Under the pieces are notes generated by a model. It saw only the letters and a program-made list of their open reading frames with translations. It was not told the DNA's origin and made no database searches. A stretch of 36,191 nt of DNA from contig JAPONY010000019.1 in NCBI GenBank assembly GCA_026713705.1, positions 1-36,191 of the forward strand, given 5' to 3'. The position numbers and the translations under genes are program-made. Origin of the DNA: Gammaproteobacteria bacterium. GTDB lineage: Bacteria > Pseudomonadota > Gammaproteobacteria > Poriferisulfidales > Poriferisulfidaceae. Numbering within the stretch: the stretch's first letter is position 1; every line of letters starts with the position of its first letter. Below are positions 24,619-35,989 of this stretch, piece after piece.

Positions 24619-24639
24619 TTCCCACTTCGGCTATTCGTC
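24500..24639 (+). ncRNA. Predicted omega-RNA scaffold of TnpB
   Basis: By analogy with known TnpB systems the guide RNA covers the 3' end of tnpB and the right end. GTGGCG (24530-24535) can pair with CGCCAC (24553-24558), with an alternative GGCGG/CCGCC stem inside. Limits are not determined; the guide part would start at the right edge and read into alr. Confidence 0.35.
24598..24613. repeat. Right terminal inverted repeat of the TnpB element
   Basis: CATGCGGATTTTGCTA, inverted partner of 23342-23357. It lies inside the last codons of tnpB (ADFAT). Confidence 0.7.
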
Positions 24640-25740
24640 ATGAGCCGGCCCGCCCGGGTTCGCGTTTCCCTTTCTAATCTGGTTCACAACTGCAGACAGG
24701 CGCGAGCAAAGGCGCCCGACAGTTCGCTGATGGCCGTGATCAAGGCCAATGCCTATGGGCATGGAGCCCTTGCCTGTGCCCAGGCGCTTCGAGGAGAAGC
24801 AGACGCTTTTGCAGTCGCGGCGCTGGATGAAGCCCTCGAACTGCGCGGCGGCGGCATCCAGGACCCGATCATCGTGCTGCATGGGGTCCGCGAGCCCGGA
24901 GAATTGGCATCGGCGACCGAGCAAAACCTGTGCCTGGTCGTCCACGACAGCGAACAGGTCGCCCTGCTGGAACAGGCCACGGTCTCCGGCATGGGCCCCC
25001 AACTCTGGCTGAAAGTCAACACCGGCATGAGCCGACTCGGCATCAATCCGGAGCAGGCGGAATCCTGCCTGGCGAAACTGCAGGCGCTACCCTGGCATCC
25101 GGGCCCGGTCGGGCTGATGACGCATCTGGCCTGCGCCGACGAGCCCGGAGACGCCGCCACCCACGCGCAACTCGAACAGCTCGCCGGGATTTCCGGCGCC
25201 GGCGACCGCTCGGCCGCCAACTCCGCCGCCGTGTTGCGCTACCCCGAAAGTCACCTGGACTGGACGCGACCGGGGCTGATGCTGTACGGCGTCGCGCCCG
25301 CCCACAGCCCGCCCGTCGATCTCCGCCCGGTCATGACCCTAGAGGCCCCCTTGCTGACGATCCGTGATTGCCGGGCTGGCGAGCGACTCGGGTACGGGGC
25401 CGCCTATACCTGCGCCTCGGATATGCGGGTTGGACTGATCGAAGCCGGCTACGCCGACGGTTATCCGCACGCCTCGAACGGGCAAACGGAGGTCGCCATC
25501 GGAACCGAGCGCTTTTCGACCCTGGGCCGGGTGTCGATGGACCTGATTGCCGTCGACCTCACGGGCAGCGATGCCGACTCCGGAGACTGGGTGGAACTTT
25601 GGGGATCGCAGGTGCCCGTTCAGGACGTTGCCGAGAAAAGCGGTACAATAGGCTATGAACTGCTGACTCGCGTCGGCCATTTGCGCCATGAGTACAGCGG
25701 TCTACAGGGGACCTCTCCGGACCTGCCAACTCCGGGCTGA
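24640..25740 (+). CDS. alr: Alanine racemase
   Basis: 366 residues. PLP enzyme that makes D-alanine for peptidoglycan. N-terminal barrel: VRVSLSNLVHNCRQAR and MAVIKANAYGHG with the PLP Lys near 34; WLKVNTGMSRLGI; LMTHLACAD; ANSAAVLRYP; and RPGLMLYGV. C-terminal domain: LGYGAAYTC with the second catalytic Tyr (about 254), EAGYADGYPHAS, LGRVSMDLIAVDL. It begins within 30 bases of the TnpB element, so its own promoter may have been displaced; the ATG has no strong SD. Confidence 0.97.
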   Translation: MSRPARVRVSLSNLVHNCRQARAKAPDSSLMAVIKANAYGHGALACAQALRGEADAFAVAALDEALELRGGGIQDPIIVLHGVREPGELASATEQNLCLVVHDSEQVALLEQATVSGMGPQLWLKVNTGMSRLGINPEQAESCLAKLQALPWHPGPVGLMTHLACADEPGDAATHAQLEQLAGISGAGDRSAANSAAVLRYPESHLDWTRPGLMLYGVAPAHSPPVDLRPVMTLEAPLLTIRDCRAGERLGYGAAYTCASDMRVGLIEAGYADGYPHASNGQTEVAIGTERFSTLGRVSMDLIAVDLTGSDADSGDWVELWGSQVPVQDVAEKSGTIGYELLTRVGHLRHEYSGLQGTSPDLPTPG

Positions 25741-25880
25741 GGATTACAGGGGGCAATCCAGGCCATCGGCCGAATTGATTATTTCATGGCATCGTTTTTT
25801 TGCTGCGAGACTTGGGATTTGTGTCCGTCGTGCATCTTGACGCCGGCGCTTTCGCGTCCTGTCTCTCCGCGCGCCTCCTT

Positions 25881-27626
<1,746 letters not shown>

Positions 27627-27644
27627 CTGCTCTCGGCCATCCGG

Positions 27645-27671
27645 AAAAGGGGCGCCTAGAGCGCCCCTTTT
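27645..27671 (+). terminator. Terminator after amtB1
   Basis: Perfect stem AAAAGGGGCGC / GCGCCCCTTTT with loop CTAGA; the T-run lies in the stem end. It separates the two glnK-amtB operons. The 184 bases from here to glnK2 hold no gene; TATGAT at about 27794 may be a -10 box. Confidence 0.9.
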
Positions 27672-27798
27672 CATCTGTCTGAACGCGGATGCGCCAAGCT
27701 GGCCCCGGATACGGCGATGGGAATTGGTGTGTGAGGGAGGCGAAGAACGATCGTGTGCGCCGGTTGGCCGAGGACCTGTTCCTCTTGCGATATGATAG

Positions 27799-29476
<1,678 letters not shown>

Positions 29477-29497
29477 TCCTGGCTTTCGGCAATTATC

Positions 29498-29525
29498 GGA
29501 AAGGCGCCTTCGGGCGCCTTTCCTT
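29498..29525 (+). terminator. Terminator after amtB2
   Basis: Perfect 11-bp stem GGAAAGGCGCC / GGCGCCTTTCC closed by a stable TTCG tetraloop, followed by TTTA. Confidence 0.88.
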
Positions 29526-29552
29526 TAGGGGGTCACCAGACCTGATTTCCGG

Positions 29553-29774
29553 CTATTCTTCGACTTGTTGCCATCCGGAAAGATCCGCCGGAGCCTCGCA
29601 GTCGTCGTTGTCCCAAACGGAATAGCCGGAATCCTTGCCGGCCACCGCCTCGGCCGCTTCTTCCGGAGAGGGGAACGTCAGGGTCGGGGTCTCGTCCACC
29701 CACAGGTCCCACATGCCAAGCGGCTCCTGGCGCAATTCAAATGTGGCAATGGCCGTCTTCAACCGGTATATCAT
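29553..29774 (-). CDS. Small acidic protein of unknown function
   Basis: 73 residues from ATG 29774, with AGGGGGC directly upstream. Not recognised. Reads MIYRLKTAIATFELRQEP then MWDLWVDETPTLTFPSPEEAAEAVAGKDSGY and an acidic Trp-containing end. The last part resembles small 'SPEEAAEAV...G' domains of uncharacterised proteins. It diverges from the next gene with only 27 bases between start codons. Confidence 0.62.
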   Translation of the reverse strand: MIYRLKTAIATFELRQEPLGMWDLWVDETPTLTFPSPEEAAEAVAGKDSGYSVWDNDDCEAPADLSGWQQVEE

Positions 29775-29801
29775 GCCCCCTATATTACTGCTTTTACCGC
29801 C

Positions 29802-30146
29802 ATGGCTTCCGCCCTGTTCACGTTCCACGGTCTCTTCCCGGACGAAGTCCGCCAGGAAGGCCAGACCCTGGTGTCCAAAGTGCTGTTCGACGTCGAATAT
29901 CACGGAAAACTGCATGCCCACCATATGGCGCATGTCATCCATGTCGATGGCGAAGACCAACCGCAGGTGACTTCCGACTTCACGCTCCCTTGCGTGGGCC
30001 TGGCGGACGCTGTGTTCGCCTATCTGGACTACGTGTACGGCCCGCAAAGCCACAGCGTCTCGCATGGCGGCCCCAAGGGGCCGAACCTGATGGAAAACGC
30101 GCTGCACGTGGAATGGCAGACCCGGCTGGAAATCCCGGATTCCTGA
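29802..30146 (+). CDS. Small His-rich protein of unknown function
   Basis: 114 residues from ATG 29802 (MASALFTFHGLFPDEV). Family not recognised. HGKLHAHHMAHVIHVDGEDQPQVTSDF suggests a beta-sheet domain with a His cluster that could bind a metal; the second half has VYGPQSHSVSHGGPKGPNLME. No clear SD. Convergent with the HAD gene (10 bases apart). No signal peptide, so cytoplasmic. Confidence 0.62.
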   Translation: MASALFTFHGLFPDEVRQEGQTLVSKVLFDVEYHGKLHAHHMAHVIHVDGEDQPQVTSDFTLPCVGLADAVFAYLDYVYGPQSHSVSHGGPKGPNLMENALHVEWQTRLEIPDS

Positions 30147-30156
30147 GAACGCCCCG

Positions 30157-30969
30157 CTATTCGGAGACCGCGTACTTCAACGTGCGCGTCTGGTGCAGGA
30201 GTTCGTGCAGGTTGGCCACCACCGCGTGCGGGCGGTACGGGTAACTCACGGTGCCGGGGAAAATCCGGTCGATCCAGTCCTGCTTCCAGCCTGCCCCGTT
30301 GTAGAACACCGCCGCCACTTCCGCCTTGCAGGCGGCGGCAACATCGGTCGTGCTGTCCCCGACATACCAACAGTGCAGACCCGCACTTTCGCCGAGACGG
30401 CTTAGCGCCTCGCGGATCTGGTCCGGGTGGGGCTTGCGCCGCGGCACGTCGTCGCCGCACACGATCGTGTCGAACGATTCCCGCCAGCCGCAATCCCCGA
30501 GCACCTCGATTTCCTGCTCCACGAATTCCCGGTTCCGGTTGCTCAGCATGCCGAGGCGGATTTCCATTTCCCGCAGATGCCCCAAGGTCTTCAGGGCGTC
30601 CGGCTCCAGCGGCGTCACCGAGCCGCAGTGAGTCCGGTAGGCGGCGTCGAAGGCTCGGTGCGCACTGTCCTTGGCTTCCTGATCGTGCCCGAACAGCACC
30701 TCGAAGATGTCGGTCCTGGAGATCTTCCGAGCCTTCCGGACTTTGGGGTGCAGTTGCCGGTGCTTGCGTACGTATTGAACCAGTTTGGCGTCTTCGAGTG
30801 TCCGGCTCTGCTTGATCGAGATCATCCGTTCGAACAATCCCAGTTCTTCCAGTTTAGGGAGGATTTCGTCGACCGCGTGGTACATCGCGTCATGCGTGTC
30901 CACCAGCGTGGCGTGCCAGTCAAACAGGATGAGCCGGGGGACGGCATGCGGGAAGTTAAGCAGGCTCAT
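30157..30969 (-). CDS. HAD-family hydrolase with altered motif I
   Basis: 270 residues. HAD phosphatase layout: motif I LFDWHATLVDT (nucleophile Asp17), motif II MLSNRNRE (Ser), motif III Lys in RRKPHPDQI, motif IV WYVGDSTTDVAAA with the metal Asps. In motif I the usual second Asp (Asp+2, general acid/base) is His19. The cap region about 30-130 is basic and helical (KHRQLHPKVRKARKISR). Proteins with FDWH starts exist in this family, so the change is probably natural, but the reaction may not be a simple phosphatase. Starts inside the end of the chorismatase gene (14-base overlap), so the two are translated together. Confidence 0.85.
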   Translation of the reverse strand: MSLLNFPHAVPRLILFDWHATLVDTHDAMYHAVDEILPKLEELGLFERMISIKQSRTLEDAKLVQYVRKHRQLHPKVRKARKISRTDIFEVLFGHDQEAKDSAHRAFDAAYRTHCGSVTPLEPDALKTLGHLREMEIRLGMLSNRNREFVEQEIEVLGDCGWRESFDTIVCGDDVPRRKPHPDQIREALSRLGESAGLHCWYVGDSTTDVAAACKAEVAAVFYNGAGWKQDWIDRIFPGTVSYPYRPHAVVANLHELLHQTRTLKYAVSE

Positions 30970-31942
30970 CTAGATAGGTGCTTTCCATCTCCAGTAGAAG
31001 GTCGTCCCGACACAAACGGCTGTGCAGGAAATAGCGCGGCGTCTCCCGGCCGATGACAGCATTCACTTCACCCTCGACTTTCGGGAGATCGTCCGGATTC
31101 GCCAAGTAGATCTTCTGGAACGGGAGGTCGTGCAACCGCTCCGGGCTAGTCGCCCCCTCAATGCGGGCCTGTTCAATCACCGCCGCATGGTTGTGCAGGA
31201 TTTCCCGGGCTTGGGCTGCCGCATCTCCGCAGTGCCGTGTGTCATGCCCGGTAATGCTGGCGGTTCCAGACAGATACAGGGCGCTCTGTCCATCGGCGGC
31301 ATGCGAGACTCCGCGACAGAACGAAGGGCCGTGAGGTCCCAAGTGCTCGGGATAGTCCGAAGGTGCCGTTTGTCTGGGGTTTTCCAGTGGGTTCCCGGCG
31401 TCCCGCCCTGCCAGGAAGTACACGGCGAACCCTGGCGCGCAACTACTGGTGGTGGTCACCGCAGGCAGCGCCAGCCCAGCAGCCTGCTCATCTTCCACCA
31501 GGGCCTGGCGCCGACCCTCGCAGAAGGCTTGATAGCGGTTCAGGCCGCCGGTCGGCCCGGTGATGTCCGGAAAATAGTTCCACACGCGCAGGATCCAGGG
31601 GTATCCCTGCTCGCGCGCGAGCAGGTGCAGGTCGTGGTAAACCTGGCGGGTCAGCGACTGCGGGTCCGGCGAGTCCTCGCCGAACACCGCATGTGCGAAC
31701 ATCCGCGACCCGAAGCAGACGAAGCGGAATCCCCGGCTTTCACCGCGCCGTTCGATCCGGTCGCTGGTCCAATGCTCGCACAGGGCCGGCACGCCCAGCG
31801 GCGGCAGCCCCAATTCCAGCCCGGATTCGCTCGCCTCCGTGCGCGCACCATATAAGATACGCACAATGGTTTGTTCGGAGTGTTGAGGAGAAACCGGATC
31901 TGGAAAATACTCGATTCGAAAACCAGATGACCTCGAAGACAT
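30956..31942 (-). CDS. Chorismatase-family enzyme (FkbO/Hyg5/XanB2-like)
   Basis: 328 residues from ATG 31942. Motifs remembered from chorismatases: ILRVWNYFPDITG, NRYQAFCEGRRQAL, VYFLAGRDAGNPLENPRQTAPSDYP, HLGPHGPSFCRG, YLSGTASITGHDTRHCGD, and RYFLHSRLCRDDLLLEME at the end. These enzymes cut chorismate to pyruvate plus dihydroxycyclohexadiene-carboxylate or 3-/4-hydroxybenzoate, precursors of pigments, quinones or polyketide starters. No polyketide or pigment cluster is in the window; its only partner is the overlapping HAD hydrolase. Product type cannot be told by eye. It diverges from the hydantoinase-like gene. Confidence 0.85.
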   Translation of the reverse strand: MSSRSSGFRIEYFPDPVSPQHSEQTIVRILYGARTEASESGLELGLPPLGVPALCEHWTSDRIERRGESRGFRFVCFGSRMFAHAVFGEDSPDPQSLTRQVYHDLHLLAREQGYPWILRVWNYFPDITGPTGGLNRYQAFCEGRRQALVEDEQAAGLALPAVTTTSSCAPGFAVYFLAGRDAGNPLENPRQTAPSDYPEHLGPHGPSFCRGVSHAADGQSALYLSGTASITGHDTRHCGDAAAQAREILHNHAAVIEQARIEGATSPERLHDLPFQKIYLANPDDLPKVEGEVNAVIGRETPRYFLHSRLCRDDLLLEMESTYLDEPA

Positions 31943-32016
31943 GAATGAATACGGCCGGAATCAACGGTCTCCCAAAAGAATTTCCATTTTAACATTGGGT
32001 CGAGGTGCGGGCACTC

Positions 32017-33972
32017 ATGCGGATCGGCATTGACACCGGTGGAACGTTCACGGATTTCACCGTACTGGATGGCGATGTCTGGCGGGTTCACAAGGTGCCA
32101 TCCGACCCGGATTCCCCGGCGCAGGCGATCCTGCGCGGCCTCCGGGAACTGGGAATCGATCTGCAGCAAGATTTCCATTTGGTCCACGGCACCACCGTCG
32201 CCACCAACGCCGTACTTGAACGCAAGGGTGCCCGTTGCGTTTACATCACCAACCGAGGGTTTGCCGATATCCTGAGCCTGGGGCGCCAGGCGAGGGCCGA
32301 ACTCTACAACCTGACACCCCGACCCGAGGCGCCGCCCGTTCCGGCGGATCTGTGCCTTGAGACCGGCGGGCGCCTTGCATCCGACGGAGAAACCCTGGAG
32401 CCGCTGACCGATGCGGACCTGGACGAACTGTGCCGGAGAATCAAAGCTTTCCAGCCAGAGGCAGTCGCCATCAATCTTTTGTTCTCGTTTCTGGACGACC
32501 GCCACGAGCGGCAGATCATGGAAGCCCTGCCAAAAAACCTGTTCGTCTCCCGATCTTCCGAAGTGTTGCCGGAAATCCGCGAATACGAACGCGGCATGGC
32601 AACCTGGCTCAACAGTTATGTCGGTCCGCTGGTTGGCCGCTACATCGATGAGCTGCATCGGTCCCTGCCAAATGTCCGGCTGGATACCATGCAGAGCCAC
32701 GGGGCCACGTTGCCGGGCCAGCTGGCTTCCCGTCACGCGGTGCGACTGCTTTTGTCGGGCCCGGCAGGGGGATTGGCCGCAGCCCTCCAGATCGGCCAGC
32801 AGGCCGGATGCGAACGCATCCTGAGCCTGGACATGGGTGGGACTTCCACCGACGTGGCGTTGATCGACGGAGCCATCAAAATGACGTCCAAGGGAAAGAT
32901 CGCGGGCTGGCCGGTGTCGGTACCGATGGCGGACATGCACACCATTGGAGCGGGCGGGGGATCGCTGGCATACCGGGACAGCGGCCACCTGCTCAGGGTC
33001 GGCCCGCGCTCCGCGGGGAGCCAGCCCGGTCCCGCCTGTTATGCCCGGGGCGGCACGGAACCCACCGTGACCGACGCGAATGTCGTGCTGGGGTGGCTGC
33101 CGGAACAGGCCCGCCTGGCGGGAGGTCTGCCTCTGGATATCCAGGCTGCAGAATCGGCAGTTGAACGGTTGGCTCAGGAATTGGGCCTGGACCTGCACGA
33201 GACTGCGCAGGGCATTGTGCATCTGGTGAATGAAAACATGGCTCAGGCACTCCGCGTCGTCTCGGTGCGCCAAGGCCACAACCCGAAAGACTTCGTGCTG
33301 ATGGCGTTCGGCGGTGCGGGCGGCCTGCACCTGTGTGAATTGGCGGATGCACTGTCAATGACGCAGGCAATGGTCCCGGTCCATGCCGGGATATTTTCCG
33401 CGCTGGGCCTGTTGCTGGCGCCACAGGGGAGGGAACTGTCCCGAACCGTGCCAGGTCGCCTTCAAGGTATGAATGATTCCAAAATTGAGCGCCGTTTCGA
33501 CGAACTTGCCGAGAGAATACGCGAAGAGATCGGGGACGAGGTCTCACGATCCTGGCAACAGTCGCGCGATCTCGATTTGCGTTACGAGGGGCAATCCGAA
33601 GTCTTGCGCCTGCCTTGGGTTTCAACCACCCGGACGCAGGAAGATTTTCACGCACGTCATCGGGAATGCTACGGCTACACACTCGACATGCCGGTAGAAC
33701 TGGTCAATCTCCGGCTCAGTTTGAAGGATCCTTCCTCCCCCCCAGCCTTGCCCCCCTGGCCGGTGCAGGACCCGACAGACCCCCTTGATCATGCGACGGT
33801 ACACGGTCTGGCCCTGCCGATTCCACTCTACGCGCGCGCCCAATTGGCGGTCGGTCAGACAGTGGAAGGCCCCGCCATTATCCTTGAGGATACTGCCACC
33901 ACCCGGGTCTCGTCCCACTGGCGCGCTAAAGTGGATGCATGTGGTAATATCCGGTTGCAACGCGAACCCTGA
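32017..33972 (+). CDS. hyuA: Hydantoinase/oxoprolinase subunit A-type protein
   Basis: 651 residues from ATG 32017 (GAGGT ten bases before); a GTG at 32005 is also in frame. ATP-dependent ASKHA fold: MRIGIDTGGTFTDF, LVHGTTVATNAVLERKG, EIREYERGMATWLNSYVGP, LLLSGPAGG, ILSLDMGGTSTDVALIDG, IGAGGGSLAYRD, GPACYARGGTEPTVTDAN, and FGGAGGLHLCELADAL, all in normal order. HyuA acts with HyuB in hydantoin, oxoproline or carboxylase reactions. No hyuB follows; the next gene is a desaturase. The length is that of a HyuA alone. Confidence 0.93.
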   Translation: MRIGIDTGGTFTDFTVLDGDVWRVHKVPSDPDSPAQAILRGLRELGIDLQQDFHLVHGTTVATNAVLERKGARCVYITNRGFADILSLGRQARAELYNLTPRPEAPPVPADLCLETGGRLASDGETLEPLTDADLDELCRRIKAFQPEAVAINLLFSFLDDRHERQIMEALPKNLFVSRSSEVLPEIREYERGMATWLNSYVGPLVGRYIDELHRSLPNVRLDTMQSHGATLPGQLASRHAVRLLLSGPAGGLAAALQIGQQAGCERILSLDMGGTSTDVALIDGAIKMTSKGKIAGWPVSVPMADMHTIGAGGGSLAYRDSGHLLRVGPRSAGSQPGPACYARGGTEPTVTDANVVLGWLPEQARLAGGLPLDIQAAESAVERLAQELGLDLHETAQGIVHLVNENMAQALRVVSVRQGHNPKDFVLMAFGGAGGLHLCELADALSMTQAMVPVHAGIFSALGLLLAPQGRELSRTVPGRLQGMNDSKIERRFDELAERIREEIGDEVSRSWQQSRDLDLRYEGQSEVLRLPWVSTTRTQEDFHARHRECYGYTLDMPVELVNLRLSLKDPSSPPALPPWPVQDPTDPLDHATVHGLALPIPLYARAQLAVGQTVEGPAIILEDTATTRVSSHWRAKVDACGNIRLQREP

Positions 33973-33994
33973 TTTCTCCGACGCGCACATTGCC

Positions 33995-35191
33995 TTGACA
34001 AGTGAACTAATCGCCTTCTGGCACGGCCTGTTCCTGCTGCCGGTATGGGGCTACTTTCTGCTGGTTCTGGGGCTGACGCACATCACCATCGTCGCGGTCA
34101 CGCTCTTCCTGCACCGTGATCAGGCCCACCGCGGACTGCGCCTGAATCCACTGGTCCGACATTTCTTCCGGTTCTGGCTTTGGCTGACTACCGGCATGAA
34201 CACCCGGGAGTGGGTAGCAGTGCACCGCAAACACCATGCGACCTGCGAAACCTGCGACGACCCGCACAGCCCGGCGGTTTCCGGCATCCGCACCGTGCTG
34301 TGGGCCGGCGTGAAACTGTACAAGGAGGAAACAGCACGGGAGGAGACCCTGCGCCGCTATGGCAGCGGCACGCCGGACGACTTCCTGGAACGGCACCTGT
34401 ACACCCGCCGGCGGAATATCGGCATCATCCTGCTGCTGCTGACGCAACTGGTCCTGTTCGGACTGCCAGGAGTGGCCATATGGGCGATACAGATGATGTG
34501 GATCCCGTTTTTTGCCGCAGGCGTGATCAATGGCGTCGGTCACTGGTTCGGGTATCGATCCTTCGCCACGGACGATCTTTCCACCAATATTGTCAACATC
34601 GGCATCCTGATCGGCGGCGAGGAAATGCACAACAACCATCACGCCTACCCGTCTTCGGCGCGATTCTCGATGCGCTGGTGGGAGTTCGACATCGGCTGGA
34701 TGTACATCCGCCTGCTGCGCATGCTGCGAATGGCCAAGGTATTGCAACAGGCCCCCCGGTTGAGGCTGCGTCGCGCCAAGACCCAGATCGACCAGGAAAC
34801 GATGCAGGCCCTGATTGCCAGCCGGATCACGATCATGGGCCAATACGCCCGGAAAGTGCTGCTCCCCACGCTGCGCGCCGAGATGCGCAGCGCCACCGGC
34901 CATTACCTCCCCGGGCTCAAACGGCTGAGAAAAATGCTTCCAACACTGGAACACCGGTTGACGCCGCTGGATCACGACCAGCTCCAGCAACTCCTGTCGC
35001 AATGCCCACGGCTACGCGAGGTGATCCGTTACCAGCAGCGATTGCAGGAAATCATCCGCGCCCGGAACGAGGGCTACCGAATCATGCGCACCCGGCTCGA
35101 CGAGTGGTGCGTGGAAGCCGAACAGACCGGCATCGCCGGTCTTCAGCAGTTCGCGCGCCGACTGTGCCGTTATTCGCTCCGACCGGCCTGA
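33995..35191 (+). CDS. Membrane fatty-acid (acyl-CoA) desaturase
   Basis: 398 residues from TTG 33995, 22 bases after hyuA. An ATG at 33935 (overlapping hyuA) would add 20 residues that look unlike homologues. The three His boxes of di-iron desaturases are present: HRDQAHR, HRKHH (in EWVAVHRKHHATCETCDDPHSP) and HNNHH (in GGEEMHNNHHAYPSSARFS), with HWFGYR between. Membrane helices flank them (YFLLVLGLTHITIVAVTLFL, IGIILLLLTQLVLFGL, FFAAGVINGVGHWF). A long helical tail (about 260-398, LRRAKTQIDQETMQAL) follows. Probably introduces a delta-9-type double bond and so adjusts membrane fluidity. Confidence 0.9.
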   Translation: MTSELIAFWHGLFLLPVWGYFLLVLGLTHITIVAVTLFLHRDQAHRGLRLNPLVRHFFRFWLWLTTGMNTREWVAVHRKHHATCETCDDPHSPAVSGIRTVLWAGVKLYKEETAREETLRRYGSGTPDDFLERHLYTRRRNIGIILLLLTQLVLFGLPGVAIWAIQMMWIPFFAAGVINGVGHWFGYRSFATDDLSTNIVNIGILIGGEEMHNNHHAYPSSARFSMRWWEFDIGWMYIRLLRMLRMAKVLQQAPRLRLRRAKTQIDQETMQALIASRITIMGQYARKVLLPTLRAEMRSATGHYLPGLKRLRKMLPTLEHRLTPLDHDQLQQLLSQCPRLREVIRYQQRLQEIIRARNEGYRIMRTRLDEWCVEAEQTGIAGLQQFARRLCRYSLRPA

Positions 35192-35228
35192 CCCTTTTCC
35201 CCATCCCGACCTTTCAGCTTATACGCCA

Positions 35229-35537
35229 ATGAAAAAACATTTCTGGATCCTGGCTCTATTCCTTCCCCTCACTCTGGCAGGCTGTGAAACCATGGGCGAC
35301 GTCGCTTCCTGGTTCGACGATGAGGACGTGCAGGCCGAAACCGCGATCGACGAGGAACCCGCCCAAAAATACGTCACCGTGACGGTGAAGGACCGGTATG
35401 GATTCCGCATCAAGGACCCGCTGGGCCAACGGACCACCGGCGGCAGCTGCGGCGTCTGGAAGGATCAGGTTCAAGAAACCCAGGGCGCATGCTGCTGGAG
35501 CACCCGCGGCGAATGCGCCTGCCCCTGCCCGGAATAG
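35229..35537 (+). CDS. Small Cys-rich lipoprotein
   Basis: 102 residues. Lipoprotein signal MKKHFWILALFLPLTLAGC with lipidated Cys19. An acidic linker (FDDEDVQAETAIDEEPAQ) is followed by a short beta segment YVTVTVKDRYGFRIKDP. The last 30 residues hold six Cys (74, 88, 89, 96, 98, 100; GACCWSTRGECACPCPE), enough for three disulfides or a metal site. Family not recognised. 37 bases after the desaturase, so it may share its transcript. Confidence 0.75.
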   Translation: MKKHFWILALFLPLTLAGCETMGDVASWFDDEDVQAETAIDEEPAQKYVTVTVKDRYGFRIKDPLGQRTTGGSCGVWKDQVQETQGACCWSTRGECACPCPE

Positions 35538-35556
35538 CCGGAAGTCTTGACGGGAA

Positions 35557-35578
35557 AGCCCGGCGGAACCGCCCGGCT
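35557..35578 (-). terminator. Probable terminator of rpmB-rpmG
   Basis: Minus strand: AGCCGGGCGG-TT-CCGCCGGGCT with one mismatch, then TTTCCC, directly after the rpmG stop. The T-run is short. Confidence 0.5.
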
Positions 35579-35579
35579 C

Positions 35580-35747
35580 CTACTTAATCTTGGATTCCTT
35601 GTAGAGGACGTGCTTGCGTACGACCGGGTCGTACTTCTTGATTTCCATCTTGCCGTCCGCCGTGCGCTTGTTCTTGGTCGTCGTGTAGTAATGGCCCGTG
35701 CCAGCGCTTGAAACCAGCTTGATCTTCTCGCGGACTGCCTTGGCCAT
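35580..35747 (-). CDS. rpmG: 50S ribosomal protein bL33
   Basis: 55 residues, from reading the minus strand: [20 protein letters not shown], then [20 protein letters not shown] and [15 protein letters not shown] with TAG at 35580-35582. No zinc-binding Cys pair, so the zinc-free form. Five bases after rpmB, normal order. Confidence 0.96.
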   Translation of the reverse strand: MAKAVREKIKLVSSAGTGHYYTTTKNKRTADGKMEIKKYDPVVRKHVLYKESKIK

Positions 35748-35752
35748 GACCG

Positions 35753-35989
35753 TCAGACCCGAATGCCGCGGCCGCGGATTTCGTTCAATACCGTTTCAAT
35801 GCCCTTCTTGTCGATGATCCGCATCCCCTTGCGGGAGACCCGCAACTTGACCCAGCGATTCTCGCTTTCCACCCAGAAACGTTGAGTGTGGAGGTTCGGC
35901 AGGAAACGCCGCCGCGTCTTGTTGTGCGCGTGCGAAACATTGTTGCCCGCCATCGGGCGCTTGCCGGTAACCTGGCAGATCCGTGACAT
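35753..35989 (-). CDS. rpmB: 50S ribosomal protein bL28
   Basis: 78 residues. [33 protein letters not shown] and [28 protein letters not shown] are the complete family pattern. Start CAT at 35987-35989 with GAGG about eight bases before. First gene of rpmB-rpmG. The 202 bases from here to the window end hold no gene I can support. Confidence 0.97.
   Translation of the reverse strand: MSRICQVTGKRPMAGNNVSHAHNKTRRRFLPNLHTQRFWVESENRWVKLRVSRKGMRIIDKKGIETVLNEIRGRGIRV

Larger units (their letters stand above)
23343..24639 (+). mobile_element. Solo-TnpB element (IS200/IS605-related) between dnaB and alr
   Basis: The left edge is placed just after TTGAT (23338-23342), a known target and TAM pentanucleotide of some IS605-group elements. 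A short hairpin, CAGGA-ATATAA-TCCTG (23354-23369), sits at the left end. The only gene is tnpB; no TnpA transposase is present, so movement would need one in trans. The right edge is not certain: it lies between the repeat ending at 24613 and the alr start at 24640. dnaB and alr are neighbours in many gammaproteobacteria, so the element splits an old pair without damaging either. Confidence 0.78.
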
